This document shows positions 18,733 through 27,281 of a stretch of 64,000 bases of DNA, piece after piece. The stretch is taken from the NCBI GenBank assembly GCA_000719695.1, contig JOHN01000030.1, forward strand, positions 1-64,000, written 5' to 3'. Source of the DNA: Streptomyces sp. NRRL F-6131. GTDB lineage: Bacteria > Actinomycetota > Actinomycetes > Streptomycetales > Streptomycetaceae. Within the stretch, counting starts at the first letter, position 1. Every line of letters begins with the position of its first letter. The notes beneath the pieces are model-generated. The model ran no database searches, was not told the DNA's origin, and saw only the letters and a program-made list of their open reading frames with translations. Both the position numbers and the translations under genes were made by a program.

Positions 18733-19599
18733 ATGAGTGCGACTCAGGCGGGTGGCGGTGCCACGGTCCGGCGTCTGCTGCTGGGGTCGCAACTGCGACG
18801 GCTCCGGGAGGCCCGCGGGGTCAGCCGCGAGGAGGCCGGGTACTCGATCCGGGCCTCCGAGTCGAAGATCAGCCGCATGGAGCTCGGCCGGGTCGGCTTC
18901 AAGGAGCGCGACGTCGCCGACCTGCTGACCCTGTACGGGGTGGAGGCGGAGCAGGAGCGCGCCTCGGTGCTCGGACTCGTCCGGGCGGCCAACGCGACGT
19001 CCTGGTGGCACGGGTACGGGGACGTCCTGCCGGGCTGGTTCCAGAACTACCTGGGCCTGGAGGAGGCCGCCACCGAGATCCGCAGCTACGAGGTCCAGTT
19101 CGTCCACGGGCTGCTGCAGACCGCCGACTACGCGCGGGCGGTGATCGCCCACGGCGGCCACGTCCACGAACCGGCCGAGATCGAGCGGCGGGTGGAGGTC
19201 CGGCTCAAGCGGCAGGAGGTGCTGGGCGCCGACCGGGCGCCGCGACTGGTCGCGGTGCTGGACGAGGCCGCGCTGCGCCGGCCCTGGGGCGGCTCGGCGC
19301 TGATGCGGGCGCAGATCGACCGGCTGCTGGAGCTCACCGAGCTGCCGAACGTCCTGCTCCAGGTGATGCCGCTGGGCTTCGGCGGGCTGCGCGCGGAGGG
19401 CGGGGCGTTCTCGGTGCTGGCCTTCGACGAACAGGAACTCCCGGACATCGTCTACCTGGAGCAGTTCACCACCGCGCTCTACCTCGACAAGCCGGCCGAG
19501 GTCGCCGAGTACGCGGGCGCGATGGACGGTCTGGTGGCGGACAGCCTCAGCCCCGAGCGGACACGAGAACTTCTTCGCTCCGTACGCCAAGAGCTGTAG
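18733..19599 (+). CDS. XRE-family HTH regulator with DUF5753 domain
   Basis: The 288-residue protein has an N-terminal helix-turn-helix (about residues 15-70: LGSQLRRLREARGVSREEAG, then SKISRMELGRVGF) and a long C-terminal domain typical of DUF5753, with LLQTADYARAVIAHG, RLKRQEVL and LLEL..LPNVLLQVMPLG. Streptomyces carry many such regulators, often paired with DUF397 or ATPase genes; here no DUF397 partner is adjacent. The aldehyde dehydrogenase gene follows 89 bases later on the same strand and may be its target. ATG 18733 follows GGAGGTTGAGGCG. Confidence 0.88.
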   Translation: MSATQAGGGATVRRLLLGSQLRRLREARGVSREEAGYSIRASESKISRMELGRVGFKERDVADLLTLYGVEAEQERASVLGLVRAANATSWWHGYGDVLPGWFQNYLGLEEAATEIRSYEVQFVHGLLQTADYARAVIAHGGHVHEPAEIERRVEVRLKRQEVLGADRAPRLVAVLDEAALRRPWGGSALMRAQIDRLLELTELPNVLLQVMPLGFGGLRAEGGAFSVLAFDEQELPDIVYLEQFTTALYLDKPAEVAEYAGAMDGLVADSLSPERTRELLRSVRQEL

Positions 19600-19620
19600 C
19601 GGGTAAGTACGATGAGCCCC

Positions 19621-19634
19621 GATCAGTTCTGATC
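19621..19634 (+). promoter_or_regulatory. Short palindrome upstream of the aldehyde dehydrogenase gene
   Basis: GATCAG-tt-CTGATC is a perfect inverted repeat 55 bases ahead of the ALDH start and 22 bases past the regulator gene. It is too short for a terminator and could be an operator for the upstream XRE protein; this is inference. Confidence 0.3.
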
Positions 19635-19688
19635 GCGAACGACCGCCGGCGATTCGCGGGCGTTCCCGAACGGCATGAGAGGGATCGG

Positions 19689-21146
19689 ATGTCGTACCTT
19701 TCCGAGTTGGCGCTGCAGTTCATCGACGGTGAGTGGCGCGAGGGCAGCGGCTCCTGGGACATCGTCGACGTCGATCCCTACACCGGGGAGAAGATCGCCA
19801 GCATCACCGTGGCCACCGTCGACGAGGTCGACCAGGCCTACCGCGCCGCCGCGCTCGCCCAGCAGGAGTGGGCGGCCACCAACCCCTACACCCGGCGGCT
19901 GGTCTTCGAACGCGCCCTGCGGATCCTGGAGGACCGCGAGCAGGAGATCACCCGGGACATCATGACCGAGCTCGGCGGCACCGCCGTCAAGGCGTGGTTC
20001 GAGCTCTCGCTGACCAAGGACATGCTGCGCGAGGCGATGCAGCTGTCGCTGCGCGCCGAGGGGCGGCTGCTGCCCTCGCCGGTGGACGGCAAGGAGAACC
20101 GGCTCTACCGGCTGCCGGTGGGCGTGGTCGGGGTGATCAGTCCCTTCAACTTCCCGCTGTTCCTGTCGATGAAGGCCGTCGCCCCGGCGCTGGCGCTCGG
20201 CAACGGCGTGGTGCTCAAGCCGCACCAGGAGACCCCGGTGGTCGGCGGCACCCTGATCGCCAAGATCTTCGAGGAGGCGGGCCTGCCGGCCGGCCTGCTG
20301 AACGTCGTGATCACCGACATCGCCGAGATCGGCGACGCGTTCATCGAGCACCCCCTCCCCAAGGTGATCTCCTTCACCGGCTCCGACAAGGTCGGCCGGC
20401 ACGTCGCCACCGTCGCCGCCTCGCACTTCAAGCGGACCGTCCTGGAGCTCGGCGGCAACAGCGCGCTGATCGTGCTGGACGACGCCGACCTCGACTACGC
20501 CGTGGACGCCGCGGTGTTCAGCCGCTTCGTGCACCAGGGCCAGGTCTGCATGGCCGCCAACCGGGTGCTGGTCGACCGCAGCGTGGCCGAGGAGTTCACC
20601 CGCCGCTTCGTCGCCAAGGTCGCCACCCTGAAGGTCGGCGACCCGAGGGACCCGGCCACCCACATCGGCCCGCTGATCAACCCCGTCCAGGCCGACGCCC
20701 TCTCCGCGCAGGTCGACCAGGCGATCGCCGGCGGCGCCACCGCGCTGCTGCGCGGCACCACCGTCGGCAGCCTGATGGATCCGGTCGTGCTCGGCGACCT
20801 GCCGGCCGACGCGCCCATCCTGCGGCGCGAGCTGTTCGGGCCGGTGGTGCTGCTGGTGCCGTTCGACGGCGAGGACGAGGCGGTCCGGATCGCCAACGAC
20901 ACGCCGTTCGGGCTCAGCGGCGCGGTGCACACGGCCGACGTGGAGCGCGGCGTGCGGGTCGCCCGGCGGATCGAGACCGGCATGATCCACGTCAACGACG
21001 GGACCATCGCGGACGAGCCCGTGGTGCCGTTCGGCGGCGAGAAGAACTCGGGTGTCGGTCGGCTGAACGGCGATTCCACGGTGGACGCGTTCACCACCGT
21101 GAAGTGGATCTCTATCCAGCACGGGCGCAGCCGCTTCCCGTTCTGA
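19689..21146 (+). CDS. Aldehyde dehydrogenase family protein
   Basis: A 485-residue NAD(P)-dependent aldehyde dehydrogenase, cytoplasmic. The Rossmann and active-site motifs are complete: GVVGVISPFNFPL, GNGVVLKPHQETP, FTGSDKVGRHV, the catalytic Glu in LELGGNSALIV, and the catalytic Cys in HQGQVCMAANR, then ELFGPVVLLVPF and PFGGEKNSGVGR. The overall look is nearest to benzaldehyde/vanillin-type dehydrogenases, but the substrate is not certain. ATG 19689 follows GAGAGGGATCGG. It is followed by a strong terminator. Confidence 0.92.
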   Translation: MSYLSELALQFIDGEWREGSGSWDIVDVDPYTGEKIASITVATVDEVDQAYRAAALAQQEWAATNPYTRRLVFERALRILEDREQEITRDIMTELGGTAVKAWFELSLTKDMLREAMQLSLRAEGRLLPSPVDGKENRLYRLPVGVVGVISPFNFPLFLSMKAVAPALALGNGVVLKPHQETPVVGGTLIAKIFEEAGLPAGLLNVVITDIAEIGDAFIEHPLPKVISFTGSDKVGRHVATVAASHFKRTVLELGGNSALIVLDDADLDYAVDAAVFSRFVHQGQVCMAANRVLVDRSVAEEFTRRFVAKVATLKVGDPRDPATHIGPLINPVQADALSAQVDQAIAGGATALLRGTTVGSLMDPVVLGDLPADAPILRRELFGPVVLLVPFDGEDEAVRIANDTPFGLSGAVHTADVERGVRVARRIETGMIHVNDGTIADEPVVPFGGEKNSGVGRLNGDSTVDAFTTVKWISIQHGRSRFPF

Positions 21147-21152
21147 GCGGCA

Positions 21153-21181
21153 CCGGGCGCGCCGCCCGGCGGCGCGCCCGG
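21153..21181 (+). terminator. Terminator after the aldehyde dehydrogenase gene
   Basis: CCGGGCGCGCCG (21153-21164) and CGGCGCGCCCGG (21170-21181) form a perfect 12-bp stem with a five-base loop, seven bases past the stop. Confidence 0.85.
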
Positions 21182-21311
21182 ACGGGCCCGGCCGGCCCCC
21201 GGCGGAGGGGACGGCCGGGTTCCGCTTGTTGATCACCGCTGCCTATGATGCGGCGGTAGCGGAACGCGCGGGGACCGTGTTCGAGCGGAACGGACCGAAG
21301 GGGTGGCCGGG

Positions 21312-22181
21312 GTGACCGAGTTTCAGGAGATCGGCCGGGAGTGGCTCGTCGGCGACGGCGACGGCGACGGCGACGGCGGCGCCGCACGGCCGCCCGCCGA
21401 CCTGCGCCCCGAGATCCCGCACCCCGCCCGGATGTACGACTACTACATCGGCGGCAAGGACAACTTCCCGGCCGACCGCGAGGCCGCCGAGAAGGTGCTC
21501 GCGATCAGCCCGATGGTGCGGATCAGCGCCCTCGCCAACCGGGCCTTCCTCGGCCGCGCGGTGCGCCACCTCGCCGCCGGGGGCATCCGCCGGTTCGTCG
21601 ACATCGGCACCGGCATCCCGAGCGCCGGCAACACCCACGAGATCGCCCAGCAGGTGCGGCCCGACGCGCGCGTGGTCTACCTCGACAACGACCCGATCGT
21701 GCTGGTGCACGGCCGCGCCCTGCTGAGCGGCACCACCCCGGAGAGCACCGCCGTCGTCCAGGCCGACCTGCGCGACCCGGCCGGCATCCTGGCCGCCCCC
21801 GAGGTCCGGCAGGCCCTCGACTCCGGCGAGCCGGTCGGGCTGCTGCTCGTCGCCGTCCTGCACTTCATCGACGAACAGGACGACCCGTACGCCATCGTGC
21901 GCACCCTGGTGGACGCCCTGCCGTCCGGCAGCCGCCTCGTCCTCTCCCACGGCACCCTCGACTTCACCCCCACCGCCGACGCCGCCCGCGGCCCCGCCGT
22001 CTACCGCAACGCCTCCGCGCAGCTCACCATGCGCTCCCGCGACCAGGTGCTGCGCTTCTTCGACGGCCTGAAGCTCACCGACCCCGGCCTGGTCACCGCC
22101 CCCCTCTGGCGCCCCGACACCCCCGCCGAGCCCACCGACTCCCAGGTCGGCATCTGGTCGGGCGTGGCGGAGAAGCCGTAG
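21312..22181 (+). CDS. SAM-dependent methyltransferase (DUF574/Methyltransf_19 type)
   Basis: A 289-residue protein with the family hallmark HPARMYDYYIGGKDNFPADREAA near residue 42, a SAM-binding VDIGTGIPSAGNTHEIA, and VYLDNDPIVLVHG and LLLVAVLHFIDE. These methyltransferases are abundant in Streptomyces and mostly uncharacterised. The N-terminus holds a Gly-Asp run (GDGDGDGDGG) coded by a six-base tandem repeat near 21354-21378. GTG 21312 is preferred because AAGGGG lies eight bases upstream; GTG 21303 overlaps that sequence. It is convergent with the Uma2 gene, 21 bases apart. Confidence 0.88.
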   Translation: MTEFQEIGREWLVGDGDGDGDGGAARPPADLRPEIPHPARMYDYYIGGKDNFPADREAAEKVLAISPMVRISALANRAFLGRAVRHLAAGGIRRFVDIGTGIPSAGNTHEIAQQVRPDARVVYLDNDPIVLVHGRALLSGTTPESTAVVQADLRDPAGILAAPEVRQALDSGEPVGLLLVAVLHFIDEQDDPYAIVRTLVDALPSGSRLVLSHGTLDFTPTADAARGPAVYRNASAQLTMRSRDQVLRFFDGLKLTDPGLVTAPLWRPDTPAEPTDSQVGIWSGVAEKP

Positions 22182-22202
22182 GGCCGCAGAGGCCGACGGC
22201 GC

Positions 22203-22766
22203 CTAGTAGCGGAGCAGTTCGGCGGTCGTCAGCTCGAAGCCGAACGGGACCGGGATCGGCACGTCGTCGCCGAACTTCCCGCTCCACCGTCGGTGGTGGG
22301 TGCCACCGCCGGGCTCGGAGCGGAGGGCGAGCGTGCCCTCGCGGGGGTCGATCACCAGGTAGAGCGGGATGCCCGTCTGCGGGTAGTCGCGGACCTTGCC
22401 GACCAGGTCGTTCTCCGGGTTGGAGGGCGAGACGACCTCGACCGCGATCGCGGCCAGTTCGGCGGGGACCTGGTGGCCGCCGAGGTCGACGGCGGCGAGG
22501 GGGATGTAGGTCAGGTCGGGGTTGCGGAGCTTGCCGGTGTGCGGGGAGGCGAGGTCGGTGTTCTCGCTGGGCATCAGCTCGGCCGGGCAGTGCGCGTCGA
22601 ACTGGCGGCGGACGAGCAGCAGGTTGTGCTGATGGACCACGGACGGCCCGGCCATCACGATGATCTCGTCGCCCGACACCTCGATCTTCCAGCCCGACGG
22701 CGGGGTCAGGCTCTGGGCGTAGGCCAGCAGCTGGGCATGCCGTTCGGGGACCCGGAGCTCGCTCAT
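22203..22766 (-). CDS. Uma2 family endonuclease (PD-(D/E)XK fold)
   Basis: The 187-residue protein has the complete set of Uma2 features: an N-terminal SGDEIIVMAGPSVVHQHN, the metal-binding Asp in LRNPDLTYIP, the Glu of VEVVSPSNPEND, the Lys of GKVRDYPQTGIPLYLVIDP, and a C-terminal beta segment. The fold is that of restriction-like nucleases, but the biological role of the many actinobacterial copies is not known. It is an intact relative of the decayed copy inside the trp cluster. It is divergent from the marR gene, with 73 bases between starts. Confidence 0.88.
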   Translation of the reverse strand: MSELRVPERHAQLLAYAQSLTPPSGWKIEVSGDEIIVMAGPSVVHQHNLLLVRRQFDAHCPAELMPSENTDLASPHTGKLRNPDLTYIPLAAVDLGGHQVPAELAAIAVEVVSPSNPENDLVGKVRDYPQTGIPLYLVIDPREGTLALRSEPGGGTHHRRWSGKFGDDVPIPVPFGFELTTAELLRY

Positions 22767-22803
22767 GGAGCCATCCTCTCATCCGGTTCCCGCCGCCACA
22801 GTA

Positions 22804-22833
22804 GTTCGTGCTGCGAATTACGGCTGTTAGGGT
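22804..22833 (+). promoter_or_regulatory. marR promoter with operator copy 1 and leaderless -10
   Basis: GTTCG-tgctg-CGAAT (22804-22818) is the first of three related operators. TAGGGT (22828-22833) fits the TANNNT -10 pattern, and the ATG follows six bases later, so the mRNA is probably leaderless. The operator lies where the -35 box would be, so binding should block transcription. Confidence 0.6.
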
Positions 22834-22839
22834 GGCGGG

Positions 22840-23295
22840 ATGGTGAAGAGCGAGGATGGCGGGGTCGGGGTGGTGGGGGCGCTGGTGCGGGCGGCGTTCC
22901 TGGTGGACGCGGTGTATGCGGAGTCGGCGCGGGAGCACGGGTTGACGCCGCAGCAGGGGCAGTTGCTCTGTGTGCTGCTGGGGCGGTCGTACGTGATGGG
23001 GGAGCTCGGCGGGGTGCTGCGGTTGGCCAAGTCGAGTCTGACCGGGCTGGTGGACCGGACCGAGCGCAACGGGCTGGTGCGGCGGGAGAGTTGTGAGGGT
23101 GACGCGCGGGCCGTGCGGGTCGGGCTGACGGCGGAGGGGCGGGCGCTGGCGGAGCGGTTCTACGGGGAGACCTGTCGGCGGATCGAGGAGCTGCCGGCCG
23201 GGCTGTCCGCGGCGGAGCGGGAGGCGCTGGGCGAGCTGCTCGGGCGGGTGGTGCTGGACAACAAGGTGCCGCCGGTGTTCGGCGAATCCGGCTGA
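22840..23295 (+). CDS. MarR-family transcriptional regulator
   Basis: A 151-residue winged-helix regulator: LTPQQGQLLCVLLG, then the recognition region LGGVLRLAKSSLTGLVDRTERNGLV and the wing RRESCEGDARAVRVGLTAEGRAL. MarR proteins act as dimers that release DNA on binding a ligand. The same inverted repeat occurs upstream of this gene and twice upstream of the next one, which points to repression of itself and the flavin monooxygenase. ATG 22840 has no Shine-Dalgarno sequence and is probably read from a leaderless transcript. Confidence 0.9.
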   Translation: MVKSEDGGVGVVGALVRAAFLVDAVYAESAREHGLTPQQGQLLCVLLGRSYVMGELGGVLRLAKSSLTGLVDRTERNGLVRRESCEGDARAVRVGLTAEGRALAERFYGETCRRIEELPAGLSAAEREALGELLGRVVLDNKVPPVFGESG

Positions 23296-23310
23296 CCTTC
23301 GGGAAGGAGT

Positions 23311-23354
23311 TGCAGTTCGCGCAACGAACTAATATGTTCGTAGTGCGAACTGCA
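23311..23354 (+). promoter_or_regulatory. Double MarR operator upstream of the flavin monooxygenase gene
   Basis: Two copies of GTTCG-n5-CGAAC at 23315-23329 and 23336-23350, centred 21 bases apart (two helical turns, same DNA face). The whole 44-base block is itself an inverted repeat with 10-base outer arms (TGCAGTTCGC and GCGAACTGCA). TAATAT between the two copies (23330-23335) is a likely -10 box. Confidence 0.7.
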
Positions 23355-23379
23355 ACTCTTTCTGTTTTGGGGGCGAGAG

Positions 23380-24294
23380 ATGAGTATCGGAAACACGGCC
23401 GTCGTCTTCGGGTTCGGGGCGCCGGGCGACCTCGCCGACACCCAGCGGCTGCTGGACGTCGTCCAGCAGGCCGACCGGGACGGGCTGGACCACTTCTCGC
23501 TGTCCGACCACCCGTACCTCGGCGGCCGGGTGGACGCGTACGCCGCGCTCGGCTTCCTGCTCGGCCGGACCGGGCGGATCAGCGGCTTCGCCAACGTCAC
23601 CAACCTGCCGACCCGGCCCGCGCCGATGCTGGCCCGGGCGGTCACCTCGCTGGCCGCGCTCTCCGGCGGCCGGGTGGTGCTCGGGATGGGGGCCGGCGGC
23701 CTCTGGGACCGGATCACCGACCTCGGGGTGGAGCGGCTCACGCCGGGCGAGGCGGTGGAGGCCTTCGAGGAGGCCATCGTGCTGGTCAAGCGGCTGGCGG
23801 GCGGCGGCGAGCGGGTCAGCCACGAGGGCCGGCACTACCGCGTCCGGGAGATCGAGCCCGCGCCGGTCGCCGCACCGCCGGTGTGGACGGGTTCGAACGG
23901 CCGCAAGTCGCTGGCCGCCACCGGCCGGGTGGCCGACGGCTGGATCCCCGGCCACGCGGCGGACTGGCTCAGCGAGCGCTACCGCACCTCGCGGCCGGTC
24001 GTCGACGAGGCGGCCGCCGCCGTCGGACGGGACCCGCGGGAGATCCGCACCGTCTACAACCTGCCGGGCCGGATCACCGACCGCCCGCTGGACGCGACCC
24101 GGGACGCGGGGGGCACCTGGCTGGGCGGCTCGGTCGACCAGTGGGTGACCGAACTGACCGGTGCGGTGCTGGAGCACGGCGCCGCCGGCTTCACCCTGTT
24201 CGCCCCCGACCACGGTTCGCCGGACCCGGTCGCCCTCGGCCGCTGGGCGAACGAGATCGCCCCGGCCGTCCGCGCGGCGGTGGCCCGACGGTAG
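23380..24294 (+). CDS. LLM-class flavin-dependent oxidoreductase
   Basis: A 304-residue luciferase-like (F420/FMN) TIM-barrel oxidoreductase: FSLSDHPYLGGRVDAYAALGFL, then SLAALSGGRVVLGMGAGG, RHYRVREI, and PPVWTGSNGRKSLAATGRVADGWIP are all typical. Substrate and cofactor (F420 or FMN) cannot be told. It is transcribed with or after marR, 84 bases downstream, behind a double operator. This suggests ligand-induced detoxification or catabolism of a small molecule. Convergent with the AraC gene. Confidence 0.88.
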   Translation: MSIGNTAVVFGFGAPGDLADTQRLLDVVQQADRDGLDHFSLSDHPYLGGRVDAYAALGFLLGRTGRISGFANVTNLPTRPAPMLARAVTSLAALSGGRVVLGMGAGGLWDRITDLGVERLTPGEAVEAFEEAIVLVKRLAGGGERVSHEGRHYRVREIEPAPVAAPPVWTGSNGRKSLAATGRVADGWIPGHAADWLSERYRTSRPVVDEAAAAVGRDPREIRTVYNLPGRITDRPLDATRDAGGTWLGGSVDQWVTELTGAVLEHGAAGFTLFAPDHGSPDPVALGRWANEIAPAVRAAVARR

Positions 24295-24358
24295 GGCGCC
24301 CCGGCGGCGCGGGCCCGGACGGCGCGCCCACCCGCCGTTGCCGGCCCGGGCGGGCGGC

Positions 24359-25291
24359 TCAGGCGGCGCGGGACTCGCGGCGGTAGCCGCCCGGCGCCAG
24401 GCCGAACTCCCGCTTGAAGGCCTTGGCGAAGGCGTACTCCGAGCCGTAGCCGGTCCGTGCGGCGACGGCGGTGAGCGGTGCCTCCGACTCGCGCAGCAGG
24501 CGGGCCGCCGTGGTCATCCGCCAGCGGGTCAGGTAGGCCATCGGGGGCTCGCCGACCAGGGCGGTGAACCGGCGGGCGAACGCCGCCCGGGAGAGCCCGG
24601 CCCGGGCGGCCAGGGACTCCACCGTCCACGACGCGGACGGCGCCTCGTGGATCGCGGTGAGCGCCGGGGCCACCGCCGAGTCGCCGAGCGCCGCCGCCCA
24701 GCCGGCCGCGGTGGCGGGCGGCTGCTCCTCGAACCACGCCCGCAGGATGTACAGCAGCAGCGAGTCGATCAGCGCCGGCACGATGCCGGTCGAGCCGATC
24801 CGCGGGTTCTCCAGCTCGGCGCCGAGGAGCTGGACGGCCGCGCTCAGTTCGGGGTGGCGGCCGTGCCGGGTCTGCAGGTGGACGATCTCCGGGAGTTGCC
24901 GCACCAGCGGGTGGGGGCGCGCCTGGTCGAGGTGGTAGTTGCCGCACAGCAGGCTGGTGCGCGGACCGTCCCCGCCGACGGTGACGGTGCCGATCGGCAG
25001 TCCCGGCCGGAACTGCGAGGGCTGTTCGGGGACGGCCGGCGTCTCCGGCCGGTCGGCGAGGACGTGGCCCCGGCCGTCCCGCAGGAAGACCACGTCCCCC
25101 GGGCTGAGGGCGAGCGGCCCGTCCGCCGACTCGTCCAGCGGGACCAGCCAGCACGTCCCGTACAGGACCACGTGGAACCCGGCGCCGGCGACCGGGGGCA
25201 GCCGCAGCCCCCAGGGGGCCCGGCCCTCGGTGCGGACGGAGGCGGGCTGCCCCGTCCGCATCGAGCTCAGTGCCTCGGTCAGGATGTCCAC
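24359..25291 (-). CDS. AraC-family regulator with cupin-type N-terminus
   Basis: A 310-residue protein. The N-terminal sensing domain (about residues 12-190) has the cupin-like pattern FHVVLYGTCWLVP and GDVVFLRDGRGHVLADRP of the cupin_6 AraC subgroup. The C-terminal AraC double helix-turn-helix is clear: WTVESLAARAGLSRAAFARR and AVAARTGYGSEYAFAKAFKR. GTG 25291 follows GGGGGAGG. It starts 44 bases after the oxidoreductase gene and is probably in the same operon, so it may regulate that gene. Confidence 0.88.
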   Translation of the reverse strand: MDILTEALSSMRTGQPASVRTEGRAPWGLRLPPVAGAGFHVVLYGTCWLVPLDESADGPLALSPGDVVFLRDGRGHVLADRPETPAVPEQPSQFRPGLPIGTVTVGGDGPRTSLLCGNYHLDQARPHPLVRQLPEIVHLQTRHGRHPELSAAVQLLGAELENPRIGSTGIVPALIDSLLLYILRAWFEEQPPATAAGWAAALGDSAVAPALTAIHEAPSASWTVESLAARAGLSRAAFARRFTALVGEPPMAYLTRWRMTTAARLLRESEAPLTAVAARTGYGSEYAFAKAFKREFGLAPGGYRRESRAA

Positions 25292-25335
25292 ATGGCCTCC
25301 CCCGGTCGCCGTGGTGTCCCCGAGCACCCTACGGC

Positions 25336-26262
25336 TCAGGCGACGGTGAGGACGATCTTGCCCTGGGTGCGGCCGGTGGCGATCAGCTCGTGCGCCTTGC
25401 CGGCCTCCTCCAGCGGGAAGGTCTCGGCGATGTGCGGGCGGATCCGGCCCTCCTCGACCAGGGCGGCGATCGCCTCCAGCGAGGCGTAGTCCGGCTCCAC
25501 GGAGACGCCGGCGAACCGCCGCCCGGCGGCCTCGACCTCGGCGGCCAGCGCGGTGTTCCAGTGCTCCATGATCGAGACCAGGACGCCGCCCTCGCGCAGC
25601 ACCTCCAGCGAGGCGGTGCCCTGCGAGGAGGAGTCGAGCACCACGTCCACCTGGCCGACCTCCGCCAGGAAGCCCTCGGTGCGGTAGTCGATCACCTCGT
25701 CGGCGCCCAGGCCGCGCACGAAGTCGTGCTTCGGCTCGCTCGCCAGGGCGATCACGTACGCGCCGCGGGCCTTGGCGATCTGGACGGCGAGGTGGCCGAC
25801 GCCGCCGGCCGCCCGGTGGATCAGCACCCGCTGCCCCTCGCTGATCCCCGCCGCGTCCACCAGGCCCTGCCAGGCGGTCAGCGCGGCCAGCGGCAGCGCG
25901 GCGGCCTGCACGTGGTCCAGCGAGGCGGGCTTGCGGGCCACCTGACGGGACGGCACCGCGACGTAGTCGGCGTAGCCGGTGGCGGCCCGGGGGAAGAACG
26001 GCAGGCCGAAGACCTCGTCGCCGGCCTTGAAGCGGGCGCCCGGCCCGGCCGCCTCGACGACGCCGGAGATGTCCCAGCCGACGCCGAACGGGGGCTCGCC
26101 GAGCAGCGGGTAGGCGCCCGAACGGACCGCCACGTCCACCGGGTTGACGCCGCTGGCGTGGACGCGGACGAGCACCTCGCCGCCGAGCGGGGCGGGCCGG
26201 TCGGTCTCGACGACCTCCAGCACCTCGGGGCCGCCGAAGGTCTTCTGGACGACTGCGCGCAT
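25336..26262 (-). CDS. NADP-dependent oxidoreductase (quinone oxidoreductase-like, MDR superfamily)
   Basis: The 308-residue protein is a zinc-free medium-chain reductase: MRAVVQKTFGGPEVLEVVE start, VRVHASGVNPVDVAVRSG, the NADP-binding VLIHRAAGGVGHLAVQIAK, and a typical C-terminal GRTQGKIVLTV. Members reduce quinones or conjugated enones with NADPH. ATG 26262 follows AGAAGGAGCAGTCCC. It leads a two-gene unit with the AraC regulator and is divergent from the MerR gene. Confidence 0.88.
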   Translation of the reverse strand: MRAVVQKTFGGPEVLEVVETDRPAPLGGEVLVRVHASGVNPVDVAVRSGAYPLLGEPPFGVGWDISGVVEAAGPGARFKAGDEVFGLPFFPRAATGYADYVAVPSRQVARKPASLDHVQAAALPLAALTAWQGLVDAAGISEGQRVLIHRAAGGVGHLAVQIAKARGAYVIALASEPKHDFVRGLGADEVIDYRTEGFLAEVGQVDVVLDSSSQGTASLEVLREGGVLVSIMEHWNTALAAEVEAAGRRFAGVSVEPDYASLEAIAALVEEGRIRPHIAETFPLEEAGKAHELIATGRTQGKIVLTVA

Positions 26263-26405
26263 GGGACTGCTCCTTCTCGGAAGGTGGGGCTCTCGGTGAC
26301 GTGATCAACACTAGGGAGGCCCGGCGCGCGGCTGAATATCCTGCTGTCTCGGGAAAATGTCCCAGCGTCTCGCCCCCGGGCCGCCTCGGCGCGGGGGCGG
26401 ACCGC

Positions 26406-26436
26406 GGTGGACCCTCCCACGGCGGGAGGGTCCACC
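26406..26436 (+). promoter_or_regulatory. MerR-type operator palindrome
   Basis: GGTGGACCCTCCC (26406-26418) and GGGAGGGTCCACC (26424-26436) are perfect 13-base arms around a five-base spacer. It ends eight bases before the merR-like start. Long, GC-rich, near-continuous palindromes of this kind are normal for MerR regulators, which bend and untwist the promoter spacer. Confidence 0.65.
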
Positions 26437-26444
26437 ATGGCGGC

Positions 26445-27281
26445 GTGCGCGAACGGGACGAACTCCTCACCATCGGGCGCTTCGCCCGCCTCTGCCGGCT
26501 GAGCGTCAAACAGCTCCGCCACTACGACGACACCGGCCTGCTGCCGCCCGCCCGGGTCGACCCGGCCACCGGCTACCGGTACTACGCCCCCGCCCAGGCC
26601 CGGGACGCCCTCACGGTCGCCCTGCTGCGCGACCTCGACGTGCCGCTCGCGGTGATCGCCGCGAGCCTGGCCGGCGACGGGCCGGAGCGGGTCCGGCTGC
26701 TGCGGGCCGAGCGCGACCGCGTCGCGGAGCGGATCACCCGCGACCGGGCCCGGCTGGCGCTGCTGGAACGGCTCGCGGACGGCGGCGGACTGCCCGGCCA
26801 CGAGGTCACCGGGGGCCGGGAGCCGGACCGCCGGCTGGCCGTGGTCCGGGCCGTGACCGGTCCGGCGGAGCTGGGCGCGCGCACCGGCGAGTGCGTCGGA
26901 CGGCTGCTGGCGCTCCTGGACGGGGTGAGGTGGCGGCCGCCGCTGTGGGGGCTGTTCCCGCTGGACGTCGAGGAGGGGATGCGGATCGCGGTGGGCGCCG
27001 AGGCGGTGCCGCCGACCGGTCCGGGGGACGCGGCGGGCCCGGAACCGCTGGAGCACCTGGTCCTGCCCGGCGGGCCGGTCCTGGAGACCGTGCACCACGG
27101 TCCCTACACCCAACTGCCGCTGGCCTACCACGCGTTGCTGGCGGCCGTGCACGAGCGTGGGCTGTGGCCGGTGCCGCCGGTCCGGGAGGCGTACCTGGTC
27201 GGACCGGGGGAGGCCCCGGCGGAGGAGTGGACGACCAGGCTGGTCGTCCCGGTCGAGGAGCGGACGGAGGACGGATCATGA
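26445..27281 (+). CDS. MerR-family regulator with GyrI-like effector domain
   Basis: The 278-residue protein starts with a MerR helix-turn-helix (LLTIGRFARLCRLSVKQLRHYDDTGLLPPARVD, about residues 7-40, then TGYRYYAPAQARDA), a coiled-coil dimer helix (RVRLLRAERDRVAERITR), and a C-terminal GyrI/BmrR-like drug-binding domain from about residue 125. BmrR-type proteins activate efflux or modifying genes on binding cationic drugs. The start GTG 26445 lies directly behind the operator. The stop overlaps the next ATG by the four bases ATGA, so the BtrH-like gene is in the same operon. Confidence 0.85.
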   Translation: MRERDELLTIGRFARLCRLSVKQLRHYDDTGLLPPARVDPATGYRYYAPAQARDALTVALLRDLDVPLAVIAASLAGDGPERVRLLRAERDRVAERITRDRARLALLERLADGGGLPGHEVTGGREPDRRLAVVRAVTGPAELGARTGECVGRLLALLDGVRWRPPLWGLFPLDVEEGMRIAVGAEAVPPTGPGDAAGPEPLEHLVLPGGPVLETVHHGPYTQLPLAYHALLAAVHERGLWPVPPVREAYLVGPGEAPAEEWTTRLVVPVEERTEDGS

